Origin: an uncultured Pelagibacteraceae bacterium
Lineage (GTDB): Bacteria; Pseudomonadota; Alphaproteobacteria; Pelagibacterales; Pelagibacteraceae
NCBI GenBank assembly: GCA_902554745.1
Contig: CACDQA010000003.1
Coordinates: 1-58,244 of the forward strand
Direction: 5' to 3'
DNA length: 58,244 bases
The notes beneath the pieces are model-generated. The model saw nothing but the letters and a program-made list of their open reading frames with translations, searched no databases and had not been told where the DNA came from. This document shows positions 1 to 10,716 of the stretch, piece by piece; position 1 is the first letter of the stretch; the number at the start of each line of letters is the position of its first letter. A program made the position numbers and the translations under genes.

Positions 1-875
1 TATAATGGCTGAATATCAGTTTCGGTTAATAAACTTTCATCAAACCATTGATTTAAAGTTATAAAATATTTATTTTTTGGAAGTACGTCAGTATATAAAA
101 GTGATGTAGATACACTTTTTAGACTTTCATCAAAATCCGCAATTACTACTGCATCAAAGTTTAAACCACCTAGAGTGTATCTTTTTTCAAGTCTTTTTAT
201 TTTTTTTTCTTTATTTGGGTCATTTGAATTTTTCACCCTTTTTATTTCATCTTCTAAATTTTGCTTTCTTATTCTATAGTTTGTAATCTCTTCTATTTGT
301 TTTGTTAGTTTTGTGGGCTCGGTATTATATTCATAATCTTTATAAATTTTAATTTTTGAATTTTTCATTCCTTTTTTAACTTCAAACTCATAATCTTGTA
401 TTGGTGTTAAAAAAATAGTTCTTTGTATTTGATTAGTTTCTAAAAATTTTTTTATTGTATTAAATTGTGATGTAGAATTAATTCCAGCAGAGATTACATT
501 TTTTGGAAGGTCTAGAGTTTTATTTGTTAATGATAAAAATGTTAAATCTTTCATTTCATCTAAATAAGTTAAACTTTCATAGAACACGGGACCAATAACA
601 ACTTTTATTCCCATTTGACTTAATTCAAATGCTGATTTTAAAGTCTGGTTTGCTTTAGTTGCTGTATCTTTTGGATAGATTTCTATAAGATTATTATTAA
701 TATCTTTCACAGCTAATCCAACCGCTTTAATGATTGACTCTCCAATAGACTTATTTTCTCCTGTCATAGGTACCAATAATCCTATCTTAATTTTTTCTTG
801 AGCACTAACAGTTGAAAAAAACAGAAAGTAAAAACTTAAAAAAATAAAATAAATAATTTTAATTAATTTGATCAT
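1..875 (-). CDS. LpoA/YraM-like penicillin-binding protein activator (periplasmic-binding fold), truncated by the left window edge
   Basis: Manual reverse translation from ATG at 875: MIKLIKIIYFIFLSFYFLFFSTVSAQEKIKIGLLVPMTGENKSIGESIIKAVGLAVKDIN..., a signal peptide plus PBP-like start; divergent from rsmI. Not in the ORF track because it runs off the window. Confidence 0.75.
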   Translation of the reverse strand, partial: MIKLIKIIYFIFLSFYFLFFSTVSAQEKIKIGLLVPMTGENKSIGESIIKAVGLAVKDINNNLIEIYPKDTATKANQTLKSAFELSQMGIKVVIGPVFYESLTYLDEMKDLTFLSLTNKTLDLPKNVISAGINSTSQFNTIKKFLETNQIQRTIFLTPIQDYEFEVKKGMKNSKIKIYKDYEYNTEPTKLTKQIEEITNYRIRKQNLEDEIKRVKNSNDPNKEKKIKRLEKRYTLGGLNFDAVVIADFDESLKSVSTSLLYTDVLPKNKYFITLNQWFDESLLTETDIQPL

Positions 876-909
876 TTTGATGCTAATATAATATTTTTTA
901 AGCTGAATT

Positions 910-1773
910 ATGATCATAAAACCACAATTTAAATTAAAAGAATACGAAAATGGTCTTTATCTGGTATCAACCCCATTAGGAAATCTTAAGGATATAACGT
1001 TTAGAGCAATTGAAGTTTTACAGCAATCTCATTACATTTTATGCGAAGATACTCGTGTTTCAAAAAATCTTTTAGATAAATATCAAATAAAATCAAAATT
1101 AATTTCAAATCATAAATTTAATGAGAAAAAAAATGTAACAAAAATTATTGAATATCTAAAATCTGGAAAAACAATTTCTTTGATATCTGATGCAGGTACA
1201 CCTAGTATTTCTGATCCAGGTTCAATTTTAGTAAATGAGTGCATTGATAACGAGATAAAAATATTTCCTATTCCTGGACCTTCAGCTGTTGCTGCAGCTG
1301 TATCAATAAGTGGATTTTCAGATAAATTCTTTTTTTACGGTTTTTTTCCAGAAAAGAAACAGCTATTAGCAAACGAATTAAAAAAACTTTCAGAATTTGA
1401 AAATACCTTAGTTTTTTTTGTTTCTCCAAAAAAAATAAACAAAATTATTCCAGAAATTAAAAAAAATTTTAAGAGCAGAAAAATAATTTTTTGTCGAGAA
1501 ATTACAAAAATTTATGAGGAATTTATTCGAAAAAATGTAGATGAACTAGAATTATTTATAAAAGAGCCAAAAGGTGAACTTACAGTTGTTATTTCTGAAA
1601 AAAAAACAGTTAAAAATATGTCTCAAAAATTAAGTGAATCAGATAAGAATATTATAAAAAAAATGATTCATAAATTAAGCACCAGAGAAATAACTGAATT
1701 AATTAACGAAAATAAAAATATACAAAAAAAAGTGATATACAATTATTGTTTAAAGTTAAAAAATGAAAATTAA
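910..1773 (+). CDS. rsmI: 16S rRNA (cytidine(1402)-2'-O)-methyltransferase
   Basis: GLYLVSTPLGNLKDITFRAIEVL, EDTRVSKNLL, SLISDAGTPSISDPG and PIPGPSA motifs of RsmI/YraL. Confidence 0.95.
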   Translation: MIIKPQFKLKEYENGLYLVSTPLGNLKDITFRAIEVLQQSHYILCEDTRVSKNLLDKYQIKSKLISNHKFNEKKNVTKIIEYLKSGKTISLISDAGTPSISDPGSILVNECIDNEIKIFPIPGPSAVAAAVSISGFSDKFFFYGFFPEKKQLLANELKKLSEFENTLVFFVSPKKINKIIPEIKKNFKSRKIIFCREITKIYEEFIRKNVDELELFIKEPKGELTVVISEKKTVKNMSQKLSESDKNIIKKMIHKLSTREITELINENKNIQKKVIYNYCLKLKNEN

Positions 1774-2359
1774 ATTACTAATTATACTTCTGATAGGATT
1801 GCTTTTAACGGGCTGTGCTGCAGGTGTGGGCTCCAAAGGTATTTTTGGAACAGGGGTATCTGTTGCAATGGATCCAAGAACTGTTGGTACACAGATTGAT
1901 GATTCAATTATGCAGAAAAGTATAGCATCAAAATTAATAGCAAGAGATCAAAAATATTTTTTATCAGTTAAAGCAAAAGTATTAGATGGAAGAATTTTCA
2001 TAACAGGAAAAGTAGATAATCCTGAAGAAAAGCTTTTAATAACAAAAATAGCGTGGGAGACAAAAGGAGCCAGATCTGTCAGAAATGATATCAAAATTAA
2101 AGAAGAGTTTAATTTTCAACAGTCTGCAAAGGATTTATTAATTACATCACAATTAAGAACTGCATTAATTGTAAATAAAAATATTAAGTCAACTAATTAT
2201 CAAATTGATACTTATAAAAAGAAAATTTATATTTATGGTATTGCACTTACCTCTGAAGAAAAAAATTTAGTTATAAGTGAAGCAAAAGAAATACTTGATG
2301 TCGAAGACGTGATCGCAAGTATAATACTTGTTGAAGACTTAAGAATTCAAAGAGAGTAA
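1763..2359 (+). CDS. BON-domain outer-membrane lipoprotein (DolP/YraP-like)
   Basis: Lipobox LLTGC; MDPRTVGTQIDD motif; two BON-like repeats; next to rsmI/lpoA as in the yra cluster. Confidence 0.85.
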   Translation: MKIKLLIILLIGLLLTGCAAGVGSKGIFGTGVSVAMDPRTVGTQIDDSIMQKSIASKLIARDQKYFLSVKAKVLDGRIFITGKVDNPEEKLLITKIAWETKGARSVRNDIKIKEEFNFQQSAKDLLITSQLRTALIVNKNIKSTNYQIDTYKKKIYIYGIALTSEEKNLVISEAKEILDVEDVIASIILVEDLRIQRE

Positions 2360-4645
2360 TTATTTTTTATAATCAATTACTTGGGAAGAATAAGCAGCAA
2401 TCGATGCTAAGTTGAGTATCTCAGAAGTTGATGATCTTAAAGGTGCAATTTCTATTGGTAGACCAAGTCCAATTAATAATGGTCCAATAACTTTTGTTTC
2501 TCCAATTGTTTTCATCAGTTTATATGAAATTGCTGCACTATGCTGTCCAGGCATTATTAAAATATTTGCTTTACCAACTATTTTTGCAAAAGGATAAAGT
2601 TCCTCATACTCTGGATTAAGAGCAACATCAGGCTGCATATCTCCATCAAATTCAAAGTCTACTTTTTTTTCTTTTAATATTTCAACCGCGTTTCGAATGT
2701 GTTTTGTTCTACTAGTAAGAGGTTGTCCAAATGTAGAGTGGGATACAAAAGCAACTTTAGGATTAAATCCAAAAAGTCTAACTACTCTTGCTGTAGATAT
2801 AGCAATTTCAGCCATTTGTTCAGAAGTTGGATATTCATGGACACTCGTATCACCAACAAAAATAGTCCTCCCTTTATGAACGATCATGTTTAAACCAAAC
2901 ATAATTTCGCCTTTTCTTACATCAACAACTTGATTAATTTTTTCAAGTGAAGCACCAAATCGTCTTGTATTGCCTGTTACAGCACCATCTGCATCGCCAC
3001 AGGCAACCATACTAGTAGCCCAAACAACTCTATCATTTCTGATCATTCGGTCACAATCTCGTTCTAATAATCCTTGCTCTCTTTGTAATTTTTCAAATAA
3101 ATTTTTAACGTATCTTTTTCTCTTTTCTTCATCTTTTGAATTAACAATTTCAATATCAAAATTTTCACTATAACCAATATTTTTAATCTGTTCTTTAATT
3201 TTACTTTCTTTACCAACCAGGATTGGAATACCTAATTTTGAATTTTTAAATGCTATAGCTGCTTTTAAAGTATTTTCATCTTCACCATCTGCAAAAACAA
3301 TTTTTTTTTGATTTTTCTTAATAAATGAATTTATACCTTGCATAATGGTTACTGTTGGGTCTAGTCTTTGTTTTAGCTGATCTTTATAAACATCAAAATC
3401 ATCTATATTTTTTCTAGCCACTCCACTATCTATTGCTGCTTTTGCTACAGCCGCTGGTATTACACTAATTAATCTTGGATCAAATGTTGATGGAATAATA
3501 TAATCTTTTCCATAATGAGGTCTTTCTCCACCCATAGCAGCAACCACTTCATCAGGAACCTCTTCTCTCGCAAGTTTAGCTATTGCATTAGCTGCAGCAA
3601 CTTTCATTTCTTCATTTATTGTTTTGGATCTAACATCTAAAGCTCCTCGAAAAATGTAAGGAAATCCAATTAAATTATTTACTTGATTGGGATAATCTGA
3701 TCTCCCTGTTGCAACAATTGCATCTTTTCTAACCTCACTAATTTCCTCAGGGGTAATTTCTGGATCAGGATTAGCACAAGCAAATATAATTGGATTTTTT
3801 GCCATAGACTTAACCATCTCTTTTTTTAGAACACCTTTTGCAGATAATCCTAAAAAAACATCTGCACCTTTAACGGCATCCTCTAAAGTTCTATGTTTAG
3901 TTTTAACTGCATATCTAGATTTCCACTGATCTATTCCCTCAGTTCTTCCTTCATAAATAACCCCCTTTCTGTCTAGCATTATTATGTTTTCAGATTTTAC
4001 TCCTGAATTTTTAAATAACTCAGTACAGGCTTGAGCTGAAGCTCCAGCACCATTAACTACAACTTTAATTTTTTTGATAGATTTACCACAAATATCTAAG
4101 GCATTAATTAATGCTGCGGTTGTTATAATAGCTGTTCCGTGTTGGTCATCATGGAAAACAGGAATATCTAAAATTTCTTTTAATTTTTGCTCTATTATAA
4201 AACAATCTGGGGCCGCTATATCCTCTAAATTTATTCCACCAAAGCTAGGCGCAAAATTCTTTATTGAATTAATTATCTCTTCCGAGTCTTTGCAATCAAT
4301 TTCTAAATCGATAGAATCTATGTCTGCAAATCTTTTAAATAAAACAGCCTTTCCTTCCATTACGGGTTTTGATGCAAGAGCACCCAAATTTCCCATCCCT
4401 AATATTGCTGAACCATTACTTATTACAGCAACAAGGTTTCCTTTACTTGTGTAATCATAAGCTGCTTCAGGGTTTTCGCTTATTTTTTTTACAGGAGCAG
4501 CAACTCCTGGAGAATATGCTAAAGCAAGATCACGCTTAGTTGTCATATTTTTTGATGAAATAATCTCAATCTTGCCTGGTTTTTTGTCTTTATGAAAATC
4601 TAAAGCTTCTTTATCTGTGTAATGATCGATTTTTGTTTTTTTCAT
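2360..4645 (-). CDS. maeB: NADP-dependent malic enzyme with C-terminal phosphotransacetylase-like domain
   Basis: KRDLALAYSPGVAAP, DDQHGTA, NGAGASAQAC; C-terminal PTA-like region. Start placed at MKKTKIDHYTDKEAL rather than the longest ORF start (4723). Confidence 0.93.
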   Translation of the reverse strand: MKKTKIDHYTDKEALDFHKDKKPGKIEIISSKNMTTKRDLALAYSPGVAAPVKKISENPEAAYDYTSKGNLVAVISNGSAILGMGNLGALASKPVMEGKAVLFKRFADIDSIDLEIDCKDSEEIINSIKNFAPSFGGINLEDIAAPDCFIIEQKLKEILDIPVFHDDQHGTAIITTAALINALDICGKSIKKIKVVVNGAGASAQACTELFKNSGVKSENIIMLDRKGVIYEGRTEGIDQWKSRYAVKTKHRTLEDAVKGADVFLGLSAKGVLKKEMVKSMAKNPIIFACANPDPEITPEEISEVRKDAIVATGRSDYPNQVNNLIGFPYIFRGALDVRSKTINEEMKVAAANAIAKLAREEVPDEVVAAMGGERPHYGKDYIIPSTFDPRLISVIPAAVAKAAIDSGVARKNIDDFDVYKDQLKQRLDPTVTIMQGINSFIKKNQKKIVFADGEDENTLKAAIAFKNSKLGIPILVGKESKIKEQIKNIGYSENFDIEIVNSKDEEKRKRYVKNLFEKLQREQGLLERDCDRMIRNDRVVWATSMVACGDADGAVTGNTRRFGASLEKINQVVDVRKGEIMFGLNMIVHKGRTIFVGDTSVHEYPTSEQMAEIAISTARVVRLFGFNPKVAFVSHSTFGQPLTSRTKHIRNAVEILKEKKVDFEFDGDMQPDVALNPEYEELYPFAKIVGKANILIMPGQHSAAISYKLMKTIGETKVIGPLLIGLGLPIEIAPLRSSTSEILNLASIAAYSSQVIDYKK

Positions 4646-4697
4646 TTCTGATAACAATAAGTGTACAATTGGGGTAAAATTAAGACTAATATGATTT

Positions 4698-6227
4698 ATG
4701 AACTTACTTAAGTCAACAGGCACATTTGGTTTTTATACTATCATTAGTAGATTGTTGGGATATTTAAGAGATATTTTAATAGCAATTTTTCTAGGAACAG
4801 GGATGTTGGCCGATGCTTTCTTTGTAGCATTTAGAATTCCAAATACTTTTAGAAGATTGTTTGCCGAAGGTACCTTTAATGCAGCATTCGTTCCAAGTTA
4901 TTCATCAGAAATTATTAAGGGAAAAAAACAATCAAACAAATTTGCTAACGATGTTTTTAATCTCCTTTTTTTAGGATTGTTATTTTTAACAATAATAATT
5001 GAAATTTTTATGCCTGCATTTGTTTCAATTATTGCTCCGGGATTTGTGGGTGATTTAGAAAAAATGGAGGTAGCAATTAATTTAACAAGAATTACTTTCC
5101 CCTTTTTATTTTTTATTTGTTTAGCCTCATTTTTTTCTGCAATCTTAAATTCATACAATAAGTTTGCAGCTGCTGCTGCAGCCCCAATAATATTAAATAT
5201 TGTTTTAATTTTAGTATTAATTTTTTCAAAAAATCTAGGTGATCAGTTAGTATATTACTTATCTTACGGTGTTTCTCTAGCTGGTTTCTTACAATTAATA
5301 TTTTTGTATAAATACGTATCTAAATATTACTCACTTAAATTTAGTTTTGAATTAAAAGTAAGTAATAAAGTGAAATTTTTCTTTAAAAAACTTTTACCAA
5401 GTATTTTTTCATCAGGTGTCACTCAAATAAATATTTTAATTGGTACAATAATTGCATCATTTCAAGCAAGTGCGGTATCTTATTTATATTATGCTGATAG
5501 GATTTATCAAATTAACCTAGCTATAGCTGGTATCGCGATTGGCGTTGTGATACTTCCACAGCTTTCAAAACATATTCAATCTAGAAAAAAAAAAAAGATT
5601 TTGCTTATACAAAATAAAGCTCTTGAATTAAGTTTATTTTTAAGTCTTCCAGCAACTATCGCTTTAATCATAGGATCAGAACAAATTATTTCAGCTTTAT
5701 TTGGCTATGGATCTTTCAATGAAAATTCGGTGAGCAACTCAAGTTTGGCGTTATATTATTTTGCATTAGGGCTTCCTGCTTTTGCATTGATAAAAGTATT
5801 TTCAAGTTTTTTCTTTGCAAACCATGATACTAAAACTCCATTTTATATTTCTTTAATATCAGTATTACTTAATATTTTTATTAGTGTTTATTATTTTAGT
5901 GAAATTGGCTTTATAATCATTCCAATAGCCACATCTATTTCATCATGGTTTAATTCAATATTGTTATTTATATTTTTAAAAAATCGACAATTATTTTATT
6001 TTAACCAAATATTTTTAATTAAATTTATTAAAATAATTTTTGCATCAATTATGATGGGTATATTTTTTAACTTTATGTTAAATTTTTTTCAAAACGAATT
6101 AGCATTTAATCAATCAATTAAATCTTTTTACTTAGTTTTATCAGTTATATTAGGATTATTGTTTTATTTAATTTTGTGTTATTTCATCAAAGCTTTTCAA
6201 ATGAATGATATTAAATTAAAGTATTAA
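4698..6227 (+). CDS. murJ: lipid II flippase MurJ (MviN)
   Basis: [56 protein letters not shown] is diagnostic of MurJ; polytopic membrane protein. Confidence 0.96.
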   Translation: MNLLKSTGTFGFYTIISRLLGYLRDILIAIFLGTGMLADAFFVAFRIPNTFRRLFAEGTFNAAFVPSYSSEIIKGKKQSNKFANDVFNLLFLGLLFLTIIIEIFMPAFVSIIAPGFVGDLEKMEVAINLTRITFPFLFFICLASFFSAILNSYNKFAAAAAAPIILNIVLILVLIFSKNLGDQLVYYLSYGVSLAGFLQLIFLYKYVSKYYSLKFSFELKVSNKVKFFFKKLLPSIFSSGVTQINILIGTIIASFQASAVSYLYYADRIYQINLAIAGIAIGVVILPQLSKHIQSRKKKKILLIQNKALELSLFLSLPATIALIIGSEQIISALFGYGSFNENSVSNSSLALYYFALGLPAFALIKVFSSFFFANHDTKTPFYISLISVLLNIFISVYYFSEIGFIIIPIATSISSWFNSILLFIFLKNRQLFYFNQIFLIKFIKIIFASIMMGIFFNFMLNFFQNELAFNQSIKSFYLVLSVILGLLFYLILCYFIKAFQMNDIKLKY

Positions 6228-6231
6228 TTTT

Positions 6232-7233
6232 ATGGGTAAAAAAATATTCTCTGGTGTTCAGCCTACAGGTAATCTTCATCTTGGAAATTATTTAGGTGCC
6301 ATAAAAAACTTTGTAGATTTAAATAACGATAAAGATAATAAATGTATTTTTTGTGTTGTTGATCTTCATGCCATTACAGTAAGGCAAGATCCTAAAGAAT
6401 TAAAAAATAATATCCGGGAAACTGTTGCAACTTTTATAGCAAGCGGAATAGATTCAAAAAAAAGTATAATTTTTAATCAATCTAGAGTGGCAGCTCATGC
6501 AGAAGGAGCATGGATATTAAGCTGTGTTGCTAGAATGGGCTGGTTGAATAGAATGACTCAATTTAAGGAGAAAGCTGGTAAAGATAAAGAGAAAGCCAGC
6601 ATAGGATTATACTCTTATCCAGTTTTAATGGCTGCTGATATTCTTTTATATGATGCTACTCATGTTCCAGTAGGTGATGATCAAAAGCAACATTTGGAGT
6701 TATGTAGAGATATAGCTCAAAAATTTAATAACGATTTTAAAGTAGAAAATTTTCTTCAGGTTCCTGAACCTTTAATTCAAAAAGAATTTTCAAGAATAAT
6801 GAGTTTAAAAGACGGCTCAAAAAAAATGAGTAAATCAGAGTTATCAGATTTAAGTAGAATAAATTTAACAGATAACAAAGATCAAATAATAAATAAAATA
6901 AAAAAAGCGAAAACTGATCCTTTGCCTATGCCACAAGATATAAAAGAGCTTGATGAAAGACTAGAGGCAAAGAATCTTTTAGGAATTTATTCAAGTTTAA
7001 CTAATTCTACATTAGAAAACTCAGTAAAAAATTTTGCAGGTAAAAACTTTTCAGAATTTAAAGAACAATTAGCTGAAGAACTTGTGAATAAAATTGAACC
7101 TATTTCTAATGAGATAAAAAAACTTTTAGGAGATAAAAGTTATTTAGATAAAATTCTTCTAGATGGAGTTGAAAAAGCTAATTTAATTGCATCCAAAAAG
7201 ATTGAAAGAATTAAAGAAATAGTAGGTTTTTAA
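6232..7233 (+). CDS. trpS: tryptophanyl-tRNA synthetase
   Basis: [17 protein letters not shown] and KKMSKS class I aaRS motifs. Confidence 0.97.
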   Translation: MGKKIFSGVQPTGNLHLGNYLGAIKNFVDLNNDKDNKCIFCVVDLHAITVRQDPKELKNNIRETVATFIASGIDSKKSIIFNQSRVAAHAEGAWILSCVARMGWLNRMTQFKEKAGKDKEKASIGLYSYPVLMAADILLYDATHVPVGDDQKQHLELCRDIAQKFNNDFKVENFLQVPEPLIQKEFSRIMSLKDGSKKMSKSELSDLSRINLTDNKDQIINKIKKAKTDPLPMPQDIKELDERLEAKNLLGIYSSLTNSTLENSVKNFAGKNFSEFKEQLAEELVNKIEPISNEIKKLLGDKSYLDKILLDGVEKANLIASKKIERIKEIVGF

Positions 7234-7285
7234 TAAAAATTTATTATCAAGTTTTAATTTTTAAAATATTCACTATATATAATTT

Positions 7286-7828
7286 ATGTTCGTTCAAACA
7301 GAAGTAACACCAAATCCAAATTCTTTAAAATTTCTTCCTGGGAAGAAAGTTTCAAACAGTGGTCCTTATGAAATTACAAATAAAGAAGATATGCAAAATG
7401 AATTGGTGAGAAATATTTTGTCAATAAACGGTGTTGAGGGCATTTTTTTAGGTCATGATTTTATTTCAGTAAATAAAAAAGAAAACATTAAGTGGGACGA
7501 AATAAAACATATCGTTATTTCTTTAATAAATGATTTTTATGCAGATGGTAAAGAGTTTGTAATTGATGAAAATATAAAAGAAGAAGATTTAGATTTAAGT
7601 GAAATTGAGTCAAAAATTGTAAAAATTCTTGAAGAGAAAATAAGACCTGCTGTTGCTAGAGATGGTGGAGATATAAAATTTAAAGAGTTTAAGGACGGAA
7701 TTGTTAAGGTACAATTACAAGGGAGTTGTTCAGGCTGTCCTAGTTCAACAATGACTTTAAAACAAGGTGTTCAAAATCTTTTATGTCATTATTTACCAGA
7801 GGTAAAAGAGGTTGTTGCTATACAATAA
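7286..7828 (+). CDS. nfuA: NifU family Fe-S scaffold (Nfu type)
   Basis: N-terminal Nfu domain (TPNPNSLKFLPG) and C-terminal NifU domain with GSCSGCPSS. Confidence 0.9.
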   Translation: MFVQTEVTPNPNSLKFLPGKKVSNSGPYEITNKEDMQNELVRNILSINGVEGIFLGHDFISVNKKENIKWDEIKHIVISLINDFYADGKEFVIDENIKEEDLDLSEIESKIVKILEEKIRPAVARDGGDIKFKEFKDGIVKVQLQGSCSGCPSSTMTLKQGVQNLLCHYLPEVKEVVAIQ

Positions 7829-7834
7829 TTAATT

Positions 7835-8899
7835 ATGAGAAAATTTAAAAAATCAGGTTTTTTAAAAAATAAAAGCTTTGATATAGTTTCACGGTTTTTT
7901 TTAAGTTCTTTTATAATAATTTCATTCTTTTATGTAGCGCCGATAATTATTAATTTTACAGATAAAAATTTTAATAACAAAGAATTTACCAATAATTCAA
8001 AAAACATTTTAAATAATACTTTAAATAAAGATACGCTAATTGAGGAAGACACAACAGCAGATGCTGATGAAAGAGATTTATTATATGATATTCTAGAAGA
8101 AAATAAATCTGAAATTAATCTAGTTAGATATACAACATCCGAGATTGACTCATTGTTTGAAGAGGTAAATTATAATTTAAAAGATGTAAGAAATACAAAA
8201 TTAGTAAAACCAATAGATATTGGTCTTCTACCAAATGAAATTAAAAATATTGCAAACACTAAAAAAAGAAAAGATATGTTTATTAAAATTGTTCTCCCTT
8301 TAATAGTTAAGGAAAACAATAAAATCAGAGTTGACAGAAAAAGATTATTCACAATTTTAAATAAAAATAGCAACACTGATATTGAAAAAAAATGGTTAGA
8401 AAAAAAATACAAACAATACGGTGTAAGAAAAAATGATTTATCTACTTTGAAAGTAAGAATGGATGAAATACCAGTTTCATTAGCGATAGCTCAAGCTGCT
8501 AAAGAAACTGGCTGGGGTACTTCAAGATTTGCTTTAAAGGGAAATGCTCTATTTGGACAATGGACCTGGTCTGGAGAGGGATTAAAACCTAAAAATGCTG
8601 ATAAGGGTAAAGATCATAAAGTTATGAAGTTTCATAGCTTACAGCTATCTGTAAGAGCATATTTAAGAAATTTAAATACTCACTCAACTTACAAAAATTT
8701 AAGAAAAGCAAGAACAGAACTTAGGAGTCAAAACAAACCTTTAGATAGTTTAATTTTGTCGAAACATTTAGATAAATATGCAGAAACAGGAAGCCAATAC
8801 ATCGAGGTATTACAAAAAATTATTGAACAGAATAATTTGAAAGATTTTGATGAGGCAAGATTATTGCCATCAAGCAAAGATTTAGAAAGTTTGATTTAA
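7835..8899 (+). CDS. Bax-like glucosaminidase-domain protein
   Basis: N-terminal TM; VSLAIAQAAKETGWGTSRFALKGNALFGQWTW motif of the glucosaminidase family. Confidence 0.8.
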   Translation: MRKFKKSGFLKNKSFDIVSRFFLSSFIIISFFYVAPIIINFTDKNFNNKEFTNNSKNILNNTLNKDTLIEEDTTADADERDLLYDILEENKSEINLVRYTTSEIDSLFEEVNYNLKDVRNTKLVKPIDIGLLPNEIKNIANTKKRKDMFIKIVLPLIVKENNKIRVDRKRLFTILNKNSNTDIEKKWLEKKYKQYGVRKNDLSTLKVRMDEIPVSLAIAQAAKETGWGTSRFALKGNALFGQWTWSGEGLKPKNADKGKDHKVMKFHSLQLSVRAYLRNLNTHSTYKNLRKARTELRSQNKPLDSLILSKHLDKYAETGSQYIEVLQKIIEQNNLKDFDEARLLPSSKDLESLI

Positions 8900-9957
8900 T
8901 TTTCTTTTATAGGAAATTGTACACCAAACCATCTCCACTTTCCATTATCATTAAGAGAGCAGTTGATTCTCCCTCTTCTAGGTTTGAATGGTTCTCTAAA
9001 TTCAATTGTTAGAGAATTATTGTTAAAGCTTGTTTTTGATTTTTCCCAAACGTCACCTTCATTAGAATAGCAATTAATATTAGATAAATTTTTTTGCTCT
9101 TTAAAAAATTCAACTTTAAAATTTGGAGGATTAGTGTTTGTGAATAATTGTTTTTCCTCAGGAAGTATTTTTTTATATTCAAGTGGAAAATAATTTATTA
9201 TTGATTTAAATCTTTTTAACTCTCCGTATTTTTCATTAATTGGAAATCTAGGTAATTCAAATTTGTCTTTATTCAAATCAATTACACCAGAATGCTGACC
9301 AAAAGCATATTTGAAATTTTTAGATATATAATCTTTCATAAACTTAGAGTATTCACCAAATGGATATGAAAATAGACTAGGTACGTAACCAAGCTCTCTT
9401 AGAAAAATTTTATTTGCCGTTTCAATATCTAAAATAAAATCGTCATTAGTTACATCAATAAGATATTCGTGAGTATGAGAATGATGCCCTATATATGCAA
9501 AATTATTACCTTCAACCTCTTTAATTTGTTCCCAAGTCATATAGCCTTTTTTTCCTACAGGCTGAGTTGAAACAAATAAAATAAATGGAATTTTATTTTC
9601 TTTTAGATAAGGCCATGCTTCAGTATAAAAAGATTCAAAAGCATCATCGATAGTTATAAGAATTTCTTTTTTTTGTTTTGGTTTATTAAACTGTTCATCA
9701 AAATTATTTGGATTATGAAAATTAAAATCTGAGTTCTTAATAATATTTATATGTTCCTTAAATATATCCATTTTAATATTGGTTGAGGGGTACTTATTCT
9801 CATTAAAACGGTGATACATAATTGATAGAATTCCTTCATCATTAGAATAATATTTGATATTATTTTCATCTGATTTAGAACTGATATCAGAGAATAAAAT
9901 AATTATGAATAAACTGATAATAGATGTAGCCAGTGAAAAAATTTTTTTAATGATCAT
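8896..9957 (-). CDS. polysaccharide deacetylase family protein
   Basis: IMYHRF, ITIDDAFESF, HHSHTH motifs; N-terminal signal anchor. Confidence 0.85.
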   Translation of the reverse strand: MIIKKIFSLATSIISLFIIILFSDISSKSDENNIKYYSNDEGILSIMYHRFNENKYPSTNIKMDIFKEHINIIKNSDFNFHNPNNFDEQFNKPKQKKEILITIDDAFESFYTEAWPYLKENKIPFILFVSTQPVGKKGYMTWEQIKEVEGNNFAYIGHHSHTHEYLIDVTNDDFILDIETANKIFLRELGYVPSLFSYPFGEYSKFMKDYISKNFKYAFGQHSGVIDLNKDKFELPRFPINEKYGELKRFKSIINYFPLEYKKILPEEKQLFTNTNPPNFKVEFFKEQKNLSNINCYSNEGDVWEKSKTSFNNNSLTIEFREPFKPRRGRINCSLNDNGKWRWFGVQFPIKEN

Positions 9958-10291
9958 AACTAGTAATGATATTTATAATATTACTAAAGAGAATACTAAA
10001 ATTAATTATGAAAAATTAACTTTAATTATTAATGATTTTTTAAATTCTCATCAATTAAACTTGAAAGATATTAATACAATTTATTTAAATAGAGGGCCTG
10101 GAAGTTTTGCAGGAATAAGAAATTCATTTTCTATAGTTAAAGCATTTAATTTAACTAATAATATTGATTACTATTGTTATAGCATTCAAGATTTTAAAGG
10201 TGAAAAAGACATAAAATACGAAAATATCCCTCATTTGTGCGATAAATTTAATATTAAAAAAAATTTGATTAACCCTATTTATTTAAGTTAA
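9905..10291 (+). CDS. tsaB: short TsaB-like tRNA threonylcarbamoyladenosine biosynthesis protein
   Basis: IIDVAS...INTIYLNRGPGSFAGIRNSFSIVKAF matches the TsaB core; 128 aa from ATG at 9905. Confidence 0.75.
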   Translation: MNKLIIDVASEKIFLMIITSNDIYNITKENTKINYEKLTLIINDFLNSHQLNLKDINTIYLNRGPGSFAGIRNSFSIVKAFNLTNNIDYYCYSIQDFKGEKDIKYENIPHLCDKFNIKKNLINPIYLS

Positions 10292-10300
10292 AATTATTTT

Positions 10301-10714
10301 ATGTCAGAAACAATAGAGCAAAAATGTATAGCAAAAGGAGTTAAATTAACTGATCAAAGAAGAGTAATTGCACAAGTAATGTCTGAGTCTTCTGACCATC
10401 CGGATGTAGATGAACTTTATAATAGAGTGTCTAAAATTGATCCAAAAATAAGTATTGCAACTGTTTATAGAACGGTAAAATTATTTGAAGAGTCTGGAAT
10501 ATTAACAAAGCATGAGTTTAAAGGTGGGAAAGCAAGATATGAGGAGCTTAATGAAGGCCATCACGATCATTTAATAGATGTGAAAACTGGTGAAATCATA
10601 GAATTTGTAGACGAAGAAATTGAAAAGTTGCAAAAAAAAGTTGCAGAAAAATATGGATATAAATTAGTAGACCATAAATTAGAATTATATGGGGTTAAGA
10701 AAAAATCCCAATAA
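10301..10714 (+). CDS. fur: Fur family transcriptional regulator
   Basis: KLTDQRRVIAQVM, DELYNRVSKIDPKISIATVYRTVKLF, HHDHLID. Confidence 0.88.
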   Translation: MSETIEQKCIAKGVKLTDQRRVIAQVMSESSDHPDVDELYNRVSKIDPKISIATVYRTVKLFEESGILTKHEFKGGKARYEELNEGHHDHLIDVKTGEIIEFVDEEIEKLQKKVAEKYGYKLVDHKLELYGVKKKSQ

Positions 10715-10716
10715 TT

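Noticed and set aside
2412-4454. Several plus-strand ORFs (60-126 aa) inside maeB
   Set aside because: Shadow ORFs opposite a well-supported conserved gene
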